NCBI GenBank assembly: GCA_965215035.1
Contig: OZ244040.1
Coordinates: 2,728,001-2,792,000, forward strand
DNA: 64,000 nt
DNA from: Azophilus sp965215035
GTDB lineage: Bacteria; Pseudomonadota; Gammaproteobacteria; Pseudomonadales; Azotimanducaceae
Direction: 5' to 3'
Shown here: piece by piece, positions 1-8,009 of the stretch
Position numbering within the stretch: position 1 is the stretch's first letter
Layout of the letters: each line of letters opens with the position of its first letter
Notes under the pieces: generated by a model
What the model was told of the DNA's origin: nothing
Databases searched by the model: none
What the model saw: the letters and a program-made list of their open reading frames with translations, nothing else
Made by a program: the position numbers and the translations under genes

Positions 1-1298
1 GTCCCTGTCCGTGCCGGTGAGGATGAGTTGCAAGCGGTGGCCGGCCGGCGCCAGCCAGGCGATGGGGGTCAGGTCGATGGTTGCCGTCATGGGCTCGTCC
101 GGAACCACTGGCACGATGTCGGAAGAGGAGAAGCTGTACCAGGTGGTGCCTAGGGTATCGAAGGGGGCGGTACCTGGCTTACGGAAGCGGTAGTCGAACC
201 AGCCCTCGGCGATGCAATGGGCGCTAAGCCGGCCATGGCGGCAATCTGCTGCTCGACCTGCGTTTGTACATCCGCCCGGTCGTCGCTTGTGCCGGGTGGC
301 GGACGCCGTTCGTGCATGGCTGCCGCGAGCAGCCTGCCGCCCTCGTCATCGTCCACCGGCAGCGCCAGCAGTTCCGCGGCGTTGTCCTGCTCGGCGCGCA
401 GTTCGAGCCAGTCGCGCATCAGGCCGATGTTGTAGATGCCGCCGGGCCATAAACCCAGGTACTGGTCGATGGGCGCCATCTGGGGCACTACCGCCCTGAG
501 GTGCGGCGAACTATAGGTGAGCGCCATATGCTGCACCGCCCCGTGCCAGGATGCGCCGATCATGCCGATGTTGCCGTCGCACCAAGGCTGGCCGGCGAAC
601 CACTCGAACAGGTCGGCCAGATCCCGGCCGATCTGCACAGCCGAGTATCCGCCGGCGGCGCCGAAGGACGCTCCGGTGCCCCGGGTGTCGATGACGGCGA
701 TGTTGTAGCCGTGCACGAGCAGGTACTCGCAGGCCGAGCCGTGGTCGAGCAGCCAGTCGGCGAGCTGCGGCGGGGGCAACCGCCACACAGCCTCCGGCCA
801 GGTCGCGGTGCGCCGGTCCGGCAGCCGGGCCGCGAGAACCGCTTGGGACGCGAACTCGCCGGCTTTCCGCCCGGGCCACTTCAGCCGCACCAGGCGGCTT
901 TCGCCATCCGAGGTGATCCAGGCCCGGCGGTAGCCGGTGCTGATGGCGACCAATGGCAACGGCCCGTGGAGAGACTCGCCGGCAAGCGTCGGCCGGTACA
1001 GGTCGTGGGCCAGCCGGGTGCCGTCGCTTACGGCCACATAGCGGGACGAACGCGTGAATCCATCGGCCACGGCGGAGCTGTATCCCCGGTAGGTGCCGGG
1101 CAGGGATAGCCGTGTTGGGAGCGGGTTTGGCTCGCCCGAATTGGTGCCTCGGTGTCCCGGTGCTGTATCCATCGGCTCTGCATCGTTTTGCGTCCGCGCA
1201 CAGCCGCCGAGAAACGGCGCAAGGAGCGGCACTCCCGCAGCCAGCGCGGAATTGCGCAGAAACCGCCGCCTTCCCTCAACAGCGCTCGTGACGGACAT
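1..1298 (-). pseudogene. CocE/NonD-family hydrolase, internally deleted and frameshifted
   Basis: The N-terminal part has a Tat-like/lipoprotein leader (RRRFLRNS, then a lipobox ending LGGC near residue 33) and the alpha/beta-hydrolase core of the CocE/NonD family: DTRGTGASFG, then the nucleophile elbow GASWHG with its serine. The open frame runs from 1298 down to 150. It reads into the cap region and then loses homology near position 235. From about 230 down to the window edge another minus-strand frame encodes the C-terminal jelly-roll expected much later in the family (AEGWFDYRFRKPG, then SSSDIVPVVPDEP and LAPAGHRLQLILTG). I infer that roughly 100 or more codons between cap and jelly-roll were deleted with a frame change, so the gene is probably inactive. 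The last codons lie outside the window. An intact relative is at 10549-12780. Confidence 0.75.
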
Positions 1299-1417
1299 GA
1301 CCTATCCCTGAATCGGTACGGTGTGGGGCTGCTGCCGGTGCATCCGGCCCGCTCTCGCCCGGGCAGCGATGGCAGTGCAAGGCAGCACCGCGGCCGTTGG
1401 CGGAGCTCACGTTGCTG

Positions 1418-1759
1418 TCACCCCAGGCTGAGTACTAAGCGCAGCCCATCGTCCACTTGGCTCATAATGCCGCCGGGCACTCGGCCGGACCGTTCCGTGA
1501 GAAACCGTCGGTCCAGGGTGACGATCTGCGAGATGTTGATCACCGAACGTCTGGTCAATCCCGAACCCCGCCGAGGCAGAAGTACGTTGCCGGGTGCCGC
1601 CGCCAACCGCAGGTTGGACGTGATGGCTACTGCGAGTACCGTACCGATACGGCTCCTGTTGAAGTCGTCGGCTTGCACGATCAAGACGGGGCGCCGGTAA
1701 CCCGGCTCGGATCCGGCGGCAGCCGGTAGATTGGCCCACCAGATGTCGCCGCGCCTCAT
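1418..1759 (-). CDS. mazF: MazF/PemK-family endoribonuclease toxin
   Basis: This 113-residue protein begins RRGDIWWANL and continues with the PemK/MazF features: GYRRPVLIVQADDFN, a central beta stretch with IGTVLAVAITSNL, then GLTRRSVINISQIVTLD, where the conserved S/T-x-x-x-x-x-Q region lies. Family members are SH3-like barrel ribonucleases that cut mRNA at short sequences when the antitoxin is lost. Length is normal for the family (about 110). It lies 8 bp downstream of the antitoxin gene on the same strand, so the two are co-transcribed. The upstream ribosome-binding site is poor, which suggests translational coupling to the antitoxin. Cleavage specificity cannot be read from sequence. Confidence 0.88.
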   Translation of the reverse strand: MRRGDIWWANLPAAAGSEPGYRRPVLIVQADDFNRSRIGTVLAVAITSNLRLAAAPGNVLLPRRGSGLTRRSVINISQIVTLDRRFLTERSGRVPGGIMSQVDDGLRLVLSLG

Positions 1760-1767
1760 TACCGGTG

Positions 1768-2010
1768 CTACCAGCGTTCTTCAGGCAGGGAAAGCGACTG
1801 CAGCGTCCCCAGTGCCTCGTCGAGCCCCGGCGGAGCATCATGGTCTGCGTAAATGGCATCCAGCCGTTCCGTGACCCGCTGCTTGCTGAGACGCGCGACG
1901 AATTCCTTCACCGCAGTCGTGTAGAGTTCGCTTCGGGAAATCCCCAGATTCCGGGCTGCGCGCTCGGCGGCTTCGAATACCTCATCGCGGATGGAGATGG
2001 CAGTTTTCAT
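1768..2010 (-). CDS. Ribbon-helix-helix antitoxin partner of MazF
   Basis: An 80-residue protein beginning MKTAISIRDEVFEAAERAA. The N-terminal beta strand (KTAISI) followed by two helices (DEVFEAAERAARNLG and SRSELYTTAVKEFV) is the MetJ/Arc ribbon-helix-helix DNA-binding fold used by CopG-type and many MazE-type antitoxins. The C-terminal tail (about residues 45-80) is acidic and ends LSLPEERW, the sort of flexible segment that wraps the toxin. I chose the ATG at 2010 rather than an upstream in-frame start at 2046, because the fold starts there and because the longer form would run through the operator palindrome at 2018-2035. It should neutralise the adjacent MazF and repress the promoter. 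Confidence 0.85.
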   Translation of the reverse strand: MKTAISIRDEVFEAAERAARNLGISRSELYTTAVKEFVARLSKQRVTERLDAIYADHDAPPGLDEALGTLQSLSLPEERW

Positions 2011-2017
2011 GGTCCGA

Positions 2018-2035
2018 GTATAACCTTGGTTATAC
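2018..2035. promoter_or_regulatory. Perfect palindrome, probable operator of the MazEF promoter
   Basis: GTATAACC, a TT spacer, then GGTTATAC: two perfect 8-bp half-sites ending 7 bp upstream of the antitoxin start. Ribbon-helix-helix antitoxins usually autorepress by binding such symmetric sites, so this is the likely MazE/MazEF operator. The palindrome itself is observed; the binding protein is inferred from position. Confidence 0.75.
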
Positions 2036-2153
2036 CGAATCAACAATACCTGCCGTGGTCGGGTTCGGCACCCTGTTATATTTCCACCGATGCGGCTGCG
2101 GGAGACGAGGGCCAGGATCCGTCGGTCTGGATTTTCACGAAACGAGGCTTGTT

Positions 2154-2642
2154 ATGGCGGCTGATTACATGACGCTGGAAAACTGTGCGGAGCACCTGGG
2201 CGAGACCTTCCTTTCGAGTTGGATGGAGATCACCCAGGATCGCATCACCGCCTTCGGCGAGACCATCGAGGATCCCGACCCGCATCACATGGACCCGGCA
2301 TGGGCGGCTACCCACAGCCCCTGGGGCCGGACCATCGCCTTCGGCTGGATGACCGCCTCGCTCACCACCCCGATGCTCTACGAGGTGTTCCGCTACCGGC
2401 TCGACGGCGACCCGAAGACCTACGGATACCCCGCCAACTACGGGATCAACCGGCTGCGCTACATCGAGCCTGTGCCGGAAGGCTCCCGCATTCGCGGCCG
2501 GATCAGCCTGAAGCGCATCGAGGACCGCGGCAACGGGCGCACCCTCTACACCTTCGATGTGCTGGTGGAAATCGAGGGCAACGATCGTCCGGCACTGGTT
2601 GCCGAAGTCCTGCTGATGTGGTTGCGGGACGCGCAGAGGTAG
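2154..2642 (+). CDS. MaoC-like (hotdog-fold) enoyl-CoA hydratase/dehydratase
   Basis: A 162-residue single-hotdog protein starting MAADYMTLENCAEH. The segment ITQDRITAFGETIEDPDPHHMDPAWAA matches the NodN/MaoC hydratase pattern, in which the Asp and His of the D-x-x-x-x-H hydratase motif sit in the overhanging loop. FGWMTASLTTPMLYEVF is the long hotdog helix, and YGINRLRYIEPVPEGSRIRGR is the following beta segment. The ATG at 2154 was chosen over an earlier in-frame start because GAGG lies about 7 bp upstream and the fold begins there. The likely role is hydration of an enoyl-CoA; the substrate is unknown. It is divergent from the MazEF pair and has no obvious pathway partner next to it. Confidence 0.82.
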   Translation: MAADYMTLENCAEHLGETFLSSWMEITQDRITAFGETIEDPDPHHMDPAWAATHSPWGRTIAFGWMTASLTTPMLYEVFRYRLDGDPKTYGYPANYGINRLRYIEPVPEGSRIRGRISLKRIEDRGNGRTLYTFDVLVEIEGNDRPALVAEVLLMWLRDAQR

Positions 2643-2647
2643 CGGCT

Positions 2648-2740
2648 GCGCCCGTCGATGATGACCACGACGAACCCGAGTTCCGCCAAGGACGCGGCCG
2701 CATCCAGGCTGCGGGCGATGGTGCCGTAGCCCAGTGCATC
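2648..2740 (-). pseudogene. Short remnant of an S9 (prolyl-oligopeptidase type) hydrolase
   Basis: Minus-strand codons here read ALGYGTIARSLDAAASLAELG followed by FVVVIIDGR. This resembles the segment before the catalytic serine in S9 peptidases (compare AMAQLGYVVVTLDGRGT in the intact gene at 13069-15375). Only about 30 codons are recognisable and no gene start or catalytic serine follows, so I read it as a decayed fragment between maoC and the serine hydrolase gene. It could be chance, given the GC-rich, stop-poor sequence. Confidence 0.35.
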
Positions 2741-2801
2741 ATTCCCGCAACCATCCCTCTCACCTGACCCTGCCGGTGGCCCCGGATCGCCGCTAGCGGG
2801 T

Positions 2802-4103
2802 TCAATCGCCCGGGGCCAGAGCCTCCAGTACCGTCTTCTGCAGCGCTTCGTGGACCACATCCGTATAGAGCCGCGGCTCCTCCATATTCGGGGGCGGCGG
2901 GACGTCGATCTCGGTGTTGATCTGCACGGCGATGGAGAAGCCGTGCTCCGGCAGGTACTGCATCTCGCTGAGGTAACCCGGGAAATAGCCGCCGTGGCCC
3001 CAGGTGGTCACGCCCCAGGGCTGCCGCTGCACGAATACCGCCAGGCCGTAGTAGTTGCCCGTTTTCTGCTCCCGTTCCGTGAGATGGGGCGGCGGTTCGA
3101 CGATGGCCTGCGCCGCTGCGGGCGAAATCGCGCGGCCGGTATAGAGCGCCATGACCCAGCGCGCCATGTCGCCGACGTTGTTGACTAGGCCGCCGCCGGT
3201 GAATTCCATCTCCGGGTCGAATTTCAGCTCGCCGTTGTCGGCGACCATGTGCGTTACGCCGGGCACCAGCGGACTCGGTATGGGGGCATAGCCCTGGGCG
3301 ATGCCGGACATGTAGCGGCGGGTGGGCGCGGTCAGGTTCAGGCCCAGCGGGTCGAGCAGCCGATGCCTGAGCGTGTCGAAATAGTTCTCGCCCGTCACGG
3401 CCTCGATGGCTTCTCCGACCAGGATATAGCCGACATCCGTGTAGCGGAAGCCCCGGCCGGGTTCGAACAGCGGCGGCACTCCGGCAATGAAGCGGATAAT
3501 GTCCTCGCGGACGAGATCGCCGATGTTGCCCCCCTGCTCGACCATCTTCGCGACCAGTTCGTAAAAGCGCGGCAGGTCGTAGTAGTTCTCGACGCCGGCG
3601 CGGTGGCGCAGAAGCTGGCGGATCGTCATGCTGTCCCGGTTGGCGAGATCTCCATACCAGGGCTTGTCTTTGAGGTACTTGGCGACCTTGTCGTCGAGGT
3701 CCCACAAACCGTCCCGTTCAAGCACCAGAGCCACCGCGGCGGCGTAGGTCTTGCCGGTGCTGCCGCCGGGCATGCGGTGGTCTGGCGTCATGGCGATGCC
3801 TTTCTCGGTATCGGCCATGCCGGTGGCCAGCTTGATCATGCGGCCATCGGCAAGCAGCACCGCAGCCGTTGCGCCGGGGAGGCCGAGTTCGCCGCGCGTC
3901 GCGTCCAGCCTGAGCTGCAGGGCCTTGCCGAGCTCCGCAAAGGCTGCCGGCTCCAGGTCCGCCGTCTCGCCCCGGAGAGCGACCTGTTGATGGTCTATCG
4001 GCCCGGCCGTAAAGGCTGTCGGTTCTAGGTCCGCCGTCTCGCCGGCCGGTACCGGCAGGATGAAAAAAATGGCGACTAGCAGCGAGCTGAATGCGTTTTT
4101 CAT
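2802..4103 (-). CDS. Exported serine hydrolase, beta-lactamase/D-aminopeptidase family
   Basis: The mature part shows the class C beta-lactamase/penicillin-binding fold. The nucleophile motif S-x-x-K appears as GGSTGKTYAAA, with supporting sequence IRQLLRHRAGV. The tyrosine motif region is FRYTDVGYILVGEAIE (Y-T-D rather than the usual Y-x-N), and a late WGHGGYFPGY supplies the H-G-G element replacing K-T-G. The leader MKNAFSSLLVAIFFILPVPA is a Sec signal peptide; I start at 4103 (433 residues) rather than 10 codons upstream for that reason. Just after the leader the segment GETADLEP(T/A)AF occurs twice, a small internal duplication. Such proteins are exported esterases, D-peptidases or lactamases; the substrate cannot be told. 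Confidence 0.85.
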   Translation of the reverse strand: MKNAFSSLLVAIFFILPVPAGETADLEPTAFTAGPIDHQQVALRGETADLEPAAFAELGKALQLRLDATRGELGLPGATAAVLLADGRMIKLATGMADTEKGIAMTPDHRMPGGSTGKTYAAAVALVLERDGLWDLDDKVAKYLKDKPWYGDLANRDSMTIRQLLRHRAGVENYYDLPRFYELVAKMVEQGGNIGDLVREDIIRFIAGVPPLFEPGRGFRYTDVGYILVGEAIEAVTGENYFDTLRHRLLDPLGLNLTAPTRRYMSGIAQGYAPIPSPLVPGVTHMVADNGELKFDPEMEFTGGGLVNNVGDMARWVMALYTGRAISPAAAQAIVEPPPHLTEREQKTGNYYGLAVFVQRQPWGVTTWGHGGYFPGYLSEMQYLPEHGFSIAVQINTEIDVPPPPNMEEPRLYTDVVHEALQKTVLEALAPGD

Positions 4104-4284
4104 TGCGTTCGCCTCCCACCCTTGATGTCGCAATGGATTCTCTCGAAATCGCCCTTCCTGTCAATGCAGCCGCGGTTGTTCCGAATTCGCCATGCACGTG
4201 GCGCTTGCTCCGAACGGTTCGGCTTTGACCGGTGGAACCTTGTCTTCTACGCTCGCATAGTCGCCCCCCTAGGGAAGAAGAGTA

Positions 4285-4695
4285 ATGTCGGCCGCCTCGT
4301 TCGAACCGCCGGAAGCGCAATCGATACTCGAGTGCTTCGACATCGCCCTCGCATCCTGTCCCGACAAGGATTTCCTGCGCTTTCGGGAAGGTAACGCCAC
4401 CTATCGCGAGTTCGACGAGATCCATCGCCAGCTTGCAGCCCGGCTTGCAGGTGCCGGAATCGAACCCGGTGCCATCGTCCCCACATTCTTTGCGAACTCC
4501 GGAGCGGCGGTGGCCACCTGGTTCGCCATCAACCACCTAGGTGCGGTCTGGGCTTCGATGAACGTGGAGTTCCGTGGGGAACAGCTCGCCAACGCCCTCA
4601 ACCTGACGGAGAGCGATACGCTGATCGTGGCTGCCCCCTATGTCGAGCAGGTGCTCGAGGTGCTGCCGCCGTTGCTCTACGCACGCCCACCATAA
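4285..4695 (+). pseudogene. N-terminal stump of an AMP-forming acyl-CoA synthetase
   Basis: The first about 130 residues match the N-terminus of ANL-superfamily ligases of the crotonobetaine/carnitine-CoA ligase type: FREGNATYREFDEIHRQLAA, GAGIEPGAIVPTFFANS, INHLGAVWASMNVEFRG and NLTESDTLIV. The frame stops at 4695, before any of the AMP-binding or lysine motifs, so more than 350 residues are missing. A functional ligase is excluded. A remnant of about 20 codons in the same frame follows and leads directly into a PIN-domain gene. Confidence 0.85.
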
Positions 4696-4757
4696 CGGCT
4701 CGGAGAGACTCCGCTCAAGGACCGCAAGAGGGCGATGTTCTACGGAGAAGACGATTG
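4696..4757 (+). other. Possible tail of a lost antitoxin gene
   Basis: After the stop of the synthetase stump the same frame reads RLGETPLKDRKRAMFYGEDD and then a TGA that overlaps the TTG start of the following vapC. A charged, acidic-ending tail overlapping the toxin start by one or two bases is the usual arrangement of an antitoxin gene 3' end. This suggests a deletion fused the synthetase 5' part to the end of an antitoxin gene. The stretch is too short for a family assignment. Confidence 0.35.
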
Positions 4758-5126
4758 AGAATCCTGGCCGATACCCATGTGTTCATCTGGGCGCTGACTT
4801 CGCCTCAACGGCTGTCCCCGGCCAGAAGGGGCGAATTGGAAAGCCGGGCGAACACCGTTTATTTGAGTTCCGTTTCGGTGGCCGAGATCATGATCAAGGC
4901 TTCGCTCGACAGGTTTCGCTTCGATCACGATCTGATAGCCTGTGCCGAACGGTTGGGGTTCGAGTTGCTTGACTTTTCAGCCGCGGATGCCGTTCTGTTG
5001 AAGAAACTCCCTTTTCTCCATCGCGACCCATTTGACCGGATGCTGATCGCGCAGAGCCTGTCCAGGAAAGTCAAACTGATGACCGACGATCAACGGTTCA
5101 GCTCCTACGACTGCGATCTCGTTTGA
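4755..5126 (+). CDS. vapC: PIN-domain ribonuclease toxin (VapC family), no intact antitoxin
   Basis: A 123-residue PIN domain: RILADTHVFIWALT carries the first catalytic Asp and following Thr-His, SSVSVAEIMIKASL carries the conserved Glu, and HRDPFDRMLIAQSLSRKVKLMTDDQRFSSY contains the later acidic residues (DPFDR and TDDQ). This is the subgroup that normally pairs with Phd- or AbrB-type antitoxins encoded just upstream. Here upstream is a truncated acyl-CoA synthetase and a remnant of about 20 codons, so the toxin looks orphaned. Start is TTG at 4755, overlapping an upstream TGA. All visible catalytic residues are kept; whether it is expressed is unknown. Confidence 0.86.
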   Translation: MRILADTHVFIWALTSPQRLSPARRGELESRANTVYLSSVSVAEIMIKASLDRFRFDHDLIACAERLGFELLDFSAADAVLLKKLPFLHRDPFDRMLIAQSLSRKVKLMTDDQRFSSYDCDLV

Positions 5127-5264
5127 AGTCTGCCATGTAGTTGATGCGGACCCATTTGATTGGCCAGGCCGCACGTCGATGGGGAATGCGTCCCCGGAGT
5201 GCGGAATTGACGTAATGTTGTATTGTAGCGTTTCCGGATCCAATCCAGCACCGAGGTACAGCCT

Positions 5265-6404
5265 GTGGCCACGCTTACATTCATGACCCATACGATCTTC
5301 GATCATGGCGCCAGCCAGCAACTCGCGAAGGTGCTTGGCCAGCATGGCATCCGACGCCCGCTACTCTGCACCGACCCCGGTCTCGTTGGCCTTGGCATGG
5401 TCGCCGAGCTGGTGGCACGGCTTGGCAACGACTACGCAACAACGATCTTTGACGCGACGCCGGCCAATCCAACTCAAGCGGCCGTCGAAGCGGCGGCGAA
5501 GATGTACCGTCAAGCCGAATGCGACGGCGTCGTGGCGTTCGGCGGCGGCTCGTCGATGGACCTTGGCAAGGCTGTCGCGCTGGCGGTAACCCACGAGGGA
5601 GACTTACTCGGATACACCGTGGGGTTGGGCGGCGCGCCGAAGATCGGACCCGTCGCGCCGCTGGTTGCCATCCCGACGACGGCCGGCACCGGCAGCGAGG
5701 TGTCGACCGGCGCCGTCATCATTATGGACAATGGCGAGAAGCTCCTCTTTGTGAGCCACCACCTCCTTCCCCGCACCGCTATCTGCGACCCTTCCCTCAC
5801 ATCGGGCCTGCCCCCGCTGCTGACCGCAGCGACCGGAATGGATGCGATGACGCATTGCATCGAGGCATTGCTGTCATCCCAAGTGAACCCACCGGCCGAA
5901 GCGGTGGCCTGTGACGGGCTCGAGCGGGGCATCCGCGAGGCACACCTGATTCGCGCCGTGCGCGACGGAAGCGACCGGGATGCCCGCTGGCAAATGATGA
6001 TGGCCGCGGCCGAGGGCGCGATGGCGTTCAGCAAGGGCCTCGGCGCGGTTCATTCCATGAGCCATGCCTGTGGCGCGGATCAGACGCTCGGGCTTCATCA
6101 CGGGACCCTCAACGCGGTGCTTCTGCCGACGGTTCTCGACTTCAATCGAGGCCATGTCGGCGAGAAGTACTCGCGGCTGAATGTAGCGTTGGGTATCGAT
6201 GTCGATGCGGATCCCGCCGAGTTCATTCGAAGGCTCAACGCGGATCTGGGCTTACCCCGCAATCTCAGCGAAATGGGGGTCCAAGGCGATGCCATTCCCT
6301 CCCTTGCCGAGCATGCGGTCAAGGATATCTGCACGTTTACAAACCCCCGCCCGTGTTCTAGGGCGGACTACGAAGAACTGTTCGAAGTGGCTCTCGGGGC
6401 CTGA
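5265..6404 (+). CDS. Iron-containing alcohol dehydrogenase
   Basis: A 379-residue group III dehydrogenase. The NAD-binding glycine motif is VVAFGGGSSMDLGKAVA near residue 90. The family signature PTTAGTGSEVSTGAVI follows near residue 140. The metal ligands fit the Asp-His-His-His pattern: GMDAMTHCIEALLS supplies Asp and His, and AVHSMSHACGADQTLGLHHGTLNAVLL supplies the remaining histidines. Start is GTG at 5265 (ATLTFMTHTIFDHG). It probably oxidises an alcohol or reduces an aldehyde/ketone with NAD(P); the substrate (butanol, lactaldehyde and maleylacetate relatives are all known in the family) cannot be chosen from sequence. It stands alone, convergent with the next gene. Confidence 0.9.
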   Translation: MATLTFMTHTIFDHGASQQLAKVLGQHGIRRPLLCTDPGLVGLGMVAELVARLGNDYATTIFDATPANPTQAAVEAAAKMYRQAECDGVVAFGGGSSMDLGKAVALAVTHEGDLLGYTVGLGGAPKIGPVAPLVAIPTTAGTGSEVSTGAVIIMDNGEKLLFVSHHLLPRTAICDPSLTSGLPPLLTAATGMDAMTHCIEALLSSQVNPPAEAVACDGLERGIREAHLIRAVRDGSDRDARWQMMMAAAEGAMAFSKGLGAVHSMSHACGADQTLGLHHGTLNAVLLPTVLDFNRGHVGEKYSRLNVALGIDVDADPAEFIRRLNADLGLPRNLSEMGVQGDAIPSLAEHAVKDICTFTNPRPCSRADYEELFEVALGA

Positions 6405-6471
6405 CCGGTCGATCGAAGCCCGAAGGCGTGGCACGAACAAACCACAGGCGATAGTTGGGCAGCGCGGCCAG

Positions 6472-7950
6472 TCACCTCGATTGGCGATGGACGGACAGGT
6501 TGACGAAGTGCAAATCGGCTGATCCCTCGGACAGGGGCGGGGTCACCGCATAGGCGACACCGAAGGCGCTCGGGCCGGTGGGCTTGACCTCGAAGTAGTT
6601 GCCCAGATAGAGCAGTACATGCGGCCGGGGCCCCTTGGCAAGGTCGAACGGCCGCGACAGCGCCACCTCCGTCCAGTTTGCACCATTGTCCACGGACGCC
6701 GCAAAGCGGGCCCTCGTCGTAATACTGCCATCGCCAGGCACATCCTCCCGGGAGTCGTACCAGAAGACGCCGATCGCCCCATCGGGTGCGGCGCCAACGG
6801 CCGCATTCCACGCCGGCCCGCTCACCTCGGCCACGGTTGTCGGTGCACTCCAGTTCAAGCCGCGATCTGCTGACGAAGCAACGGCCACCGCTCCCCGGTC
6901 GGTTTCCGGATCGTAGGTCGATGCGACCTGATACAGCGTGCCGTCCGCGCCTAGGTACAGCGGCGTGTCGATGGCGAGCACCATTTCCTTTTCCGGGTGC
7001 GCGAATGCGGCGGTGTTCGACTGCAGCGGCAGCGGCTGCGGTGCAGTCCAGCCGTCTGAGGTGCGGCGGCTGAACACGGTGGCCGCCGTGGTCGGGTCCT
7101 CGCCGGCAAGTGCCGCGGCCAGCAGTTCCCCGTCGGCGAAGCGCACCAGGTCCAGCGCGCCCCTGGCCGCCATGACCGGTTCGGGACGGCTCCAGGAGGC
7201 GCCGCCGTCCGTAGTCGATGCCAGATAGACGAAGGCATCTTCCAGGTGCGATTCGGTCCCTTCCGGCTGGCTTGGGTTTCGGTGCACATGCCAGGCGACA
7301 TGGGCGGTGCCGGAGCTGTGGGGATCGGTGGCGACGAGCGTGGTGTGCTGGTATTCCCCCAAGGGTGAGACGACCCGGGGCGGCGACCAGGTCAGGCCGA
7401 AATCGTCGGATGTCGATACCACTACCGCGCTGTTCATCCAGTATTTCGCCCCGATCACGAGGGGTTCCCCCTCGGGCAGGAAATCGCCCTGCACCGATAC
7501 CAGGTACAGGCGGTCGCCGCCGTCGATACCGAGATCCTGGTCGCCGTAGCTGTTGTAGGACGTGCCGGTGCAGGGCGACAGCCCGGGGGGCTCGGCTTCC
7601 CGCCAGGTGATGCCCCCATCATCGGAAGCCGCCGTCGAGATGGCCAGCACGGGGTCGCGCATGAAAGCCACCGCAATGCGTGCGGGGTTGCTGGCCGACA
7701 CGACGAGGCGTGGGTCGGTTTCGGTATCGTCCGGATACGTGTAGCCGTCGCTCAGTTTCCCGCAGTCGCCGTCGAGCGGCGATTTCCCCGTGCCGATGCG
7801 GACCGGGTTGCTTACGACGAGTTGCACGGATGAGGCAGCACCATCTGCGGTTTCCTCTCCCACAGGCTCGTTTCCGGCATCGCAGCCCGCGGTCAATACC
7901 GCGGCGGTCAATGCAACAGTCAGGCGAATTCTCGAAGGGAACGCTTTCAC
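6472..7950 (-). CDS. Asp-box (BNR repeat, sialidase-like) lipoprotein
   Basis: A beta-propeller lipoprotein of about 492 residues from the GTG at 7950. The leader ends LTAAVLTAGC, a good lipobox, so the mature protein is likely membrane-anchored. At least five Asp-boxes (S/T-x-D-x-G-x-x-W) are readable in order: ASDDGGITW, STSDDFGLTW, ASTTDGGASW, ASSADRGLNW and ASVDNGANW, spaced as blades of a six-bladed propeller. Exo-sialidases and other glycan-acting or glycan-binding proteins share these; the catalytic arginine triad of true sialidases cannot be confirmed here. A longer form from 8007 exists but puts 19 residues before the signal peptide. It lies immediately downstream of a TonB receptor on the same strand (2 bp gap by the longer start), suggesting a co-transcribed uptake function. 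Confidence 0.8.
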   Translation of the reverse strand: MKAFPSRIRLTVALTAAVLTAGCDAGNEPVGEETADGAASSVQLVVSNPVRIGTGKSPLDGDCGKLSDGYTYPDDTETDPRLVVSASNPARIAVAFMRDPVLAISTAASDDGGITWREAEPPGLSPCTGTSYNSYGDQDLGIDGGDRLYLVSVQGDFLPEGEPLVIGAKYWMNSAVVVSTSDDFGLTWSPPRVVSPLGEYQHTTLVATDPHSSGTAHVAWHVHRNPSQPEGTESHLEDAFVYLASTTDGGASWSRPEPVMAARGALDLVRFADGELLAAALAGEDPTTAATVFSRRTSDGWTAPQPLPLQSNTAAFAHPEKEMVLAIDTPLYLGADGTLYQVASTYDPETDRGAVAVASSADRGLNWSAPTTVAEVSGPAWNAAVGAAPDGAIGVFWYDSREDVPGDGSITTRARFAASVDNGANWTEVALSRPFDLAKGPRPHVLLYLGNYFEVKPTGPSAFGVAYAVTPPLSEGSADLHFVNLSVHRQSR

Positions 7951-8009
7951 AGAGCTACCGACGCCTTGCAGCCCACGACGAGGCGACTGATCTTGCCACA
8001 TGAACACGG

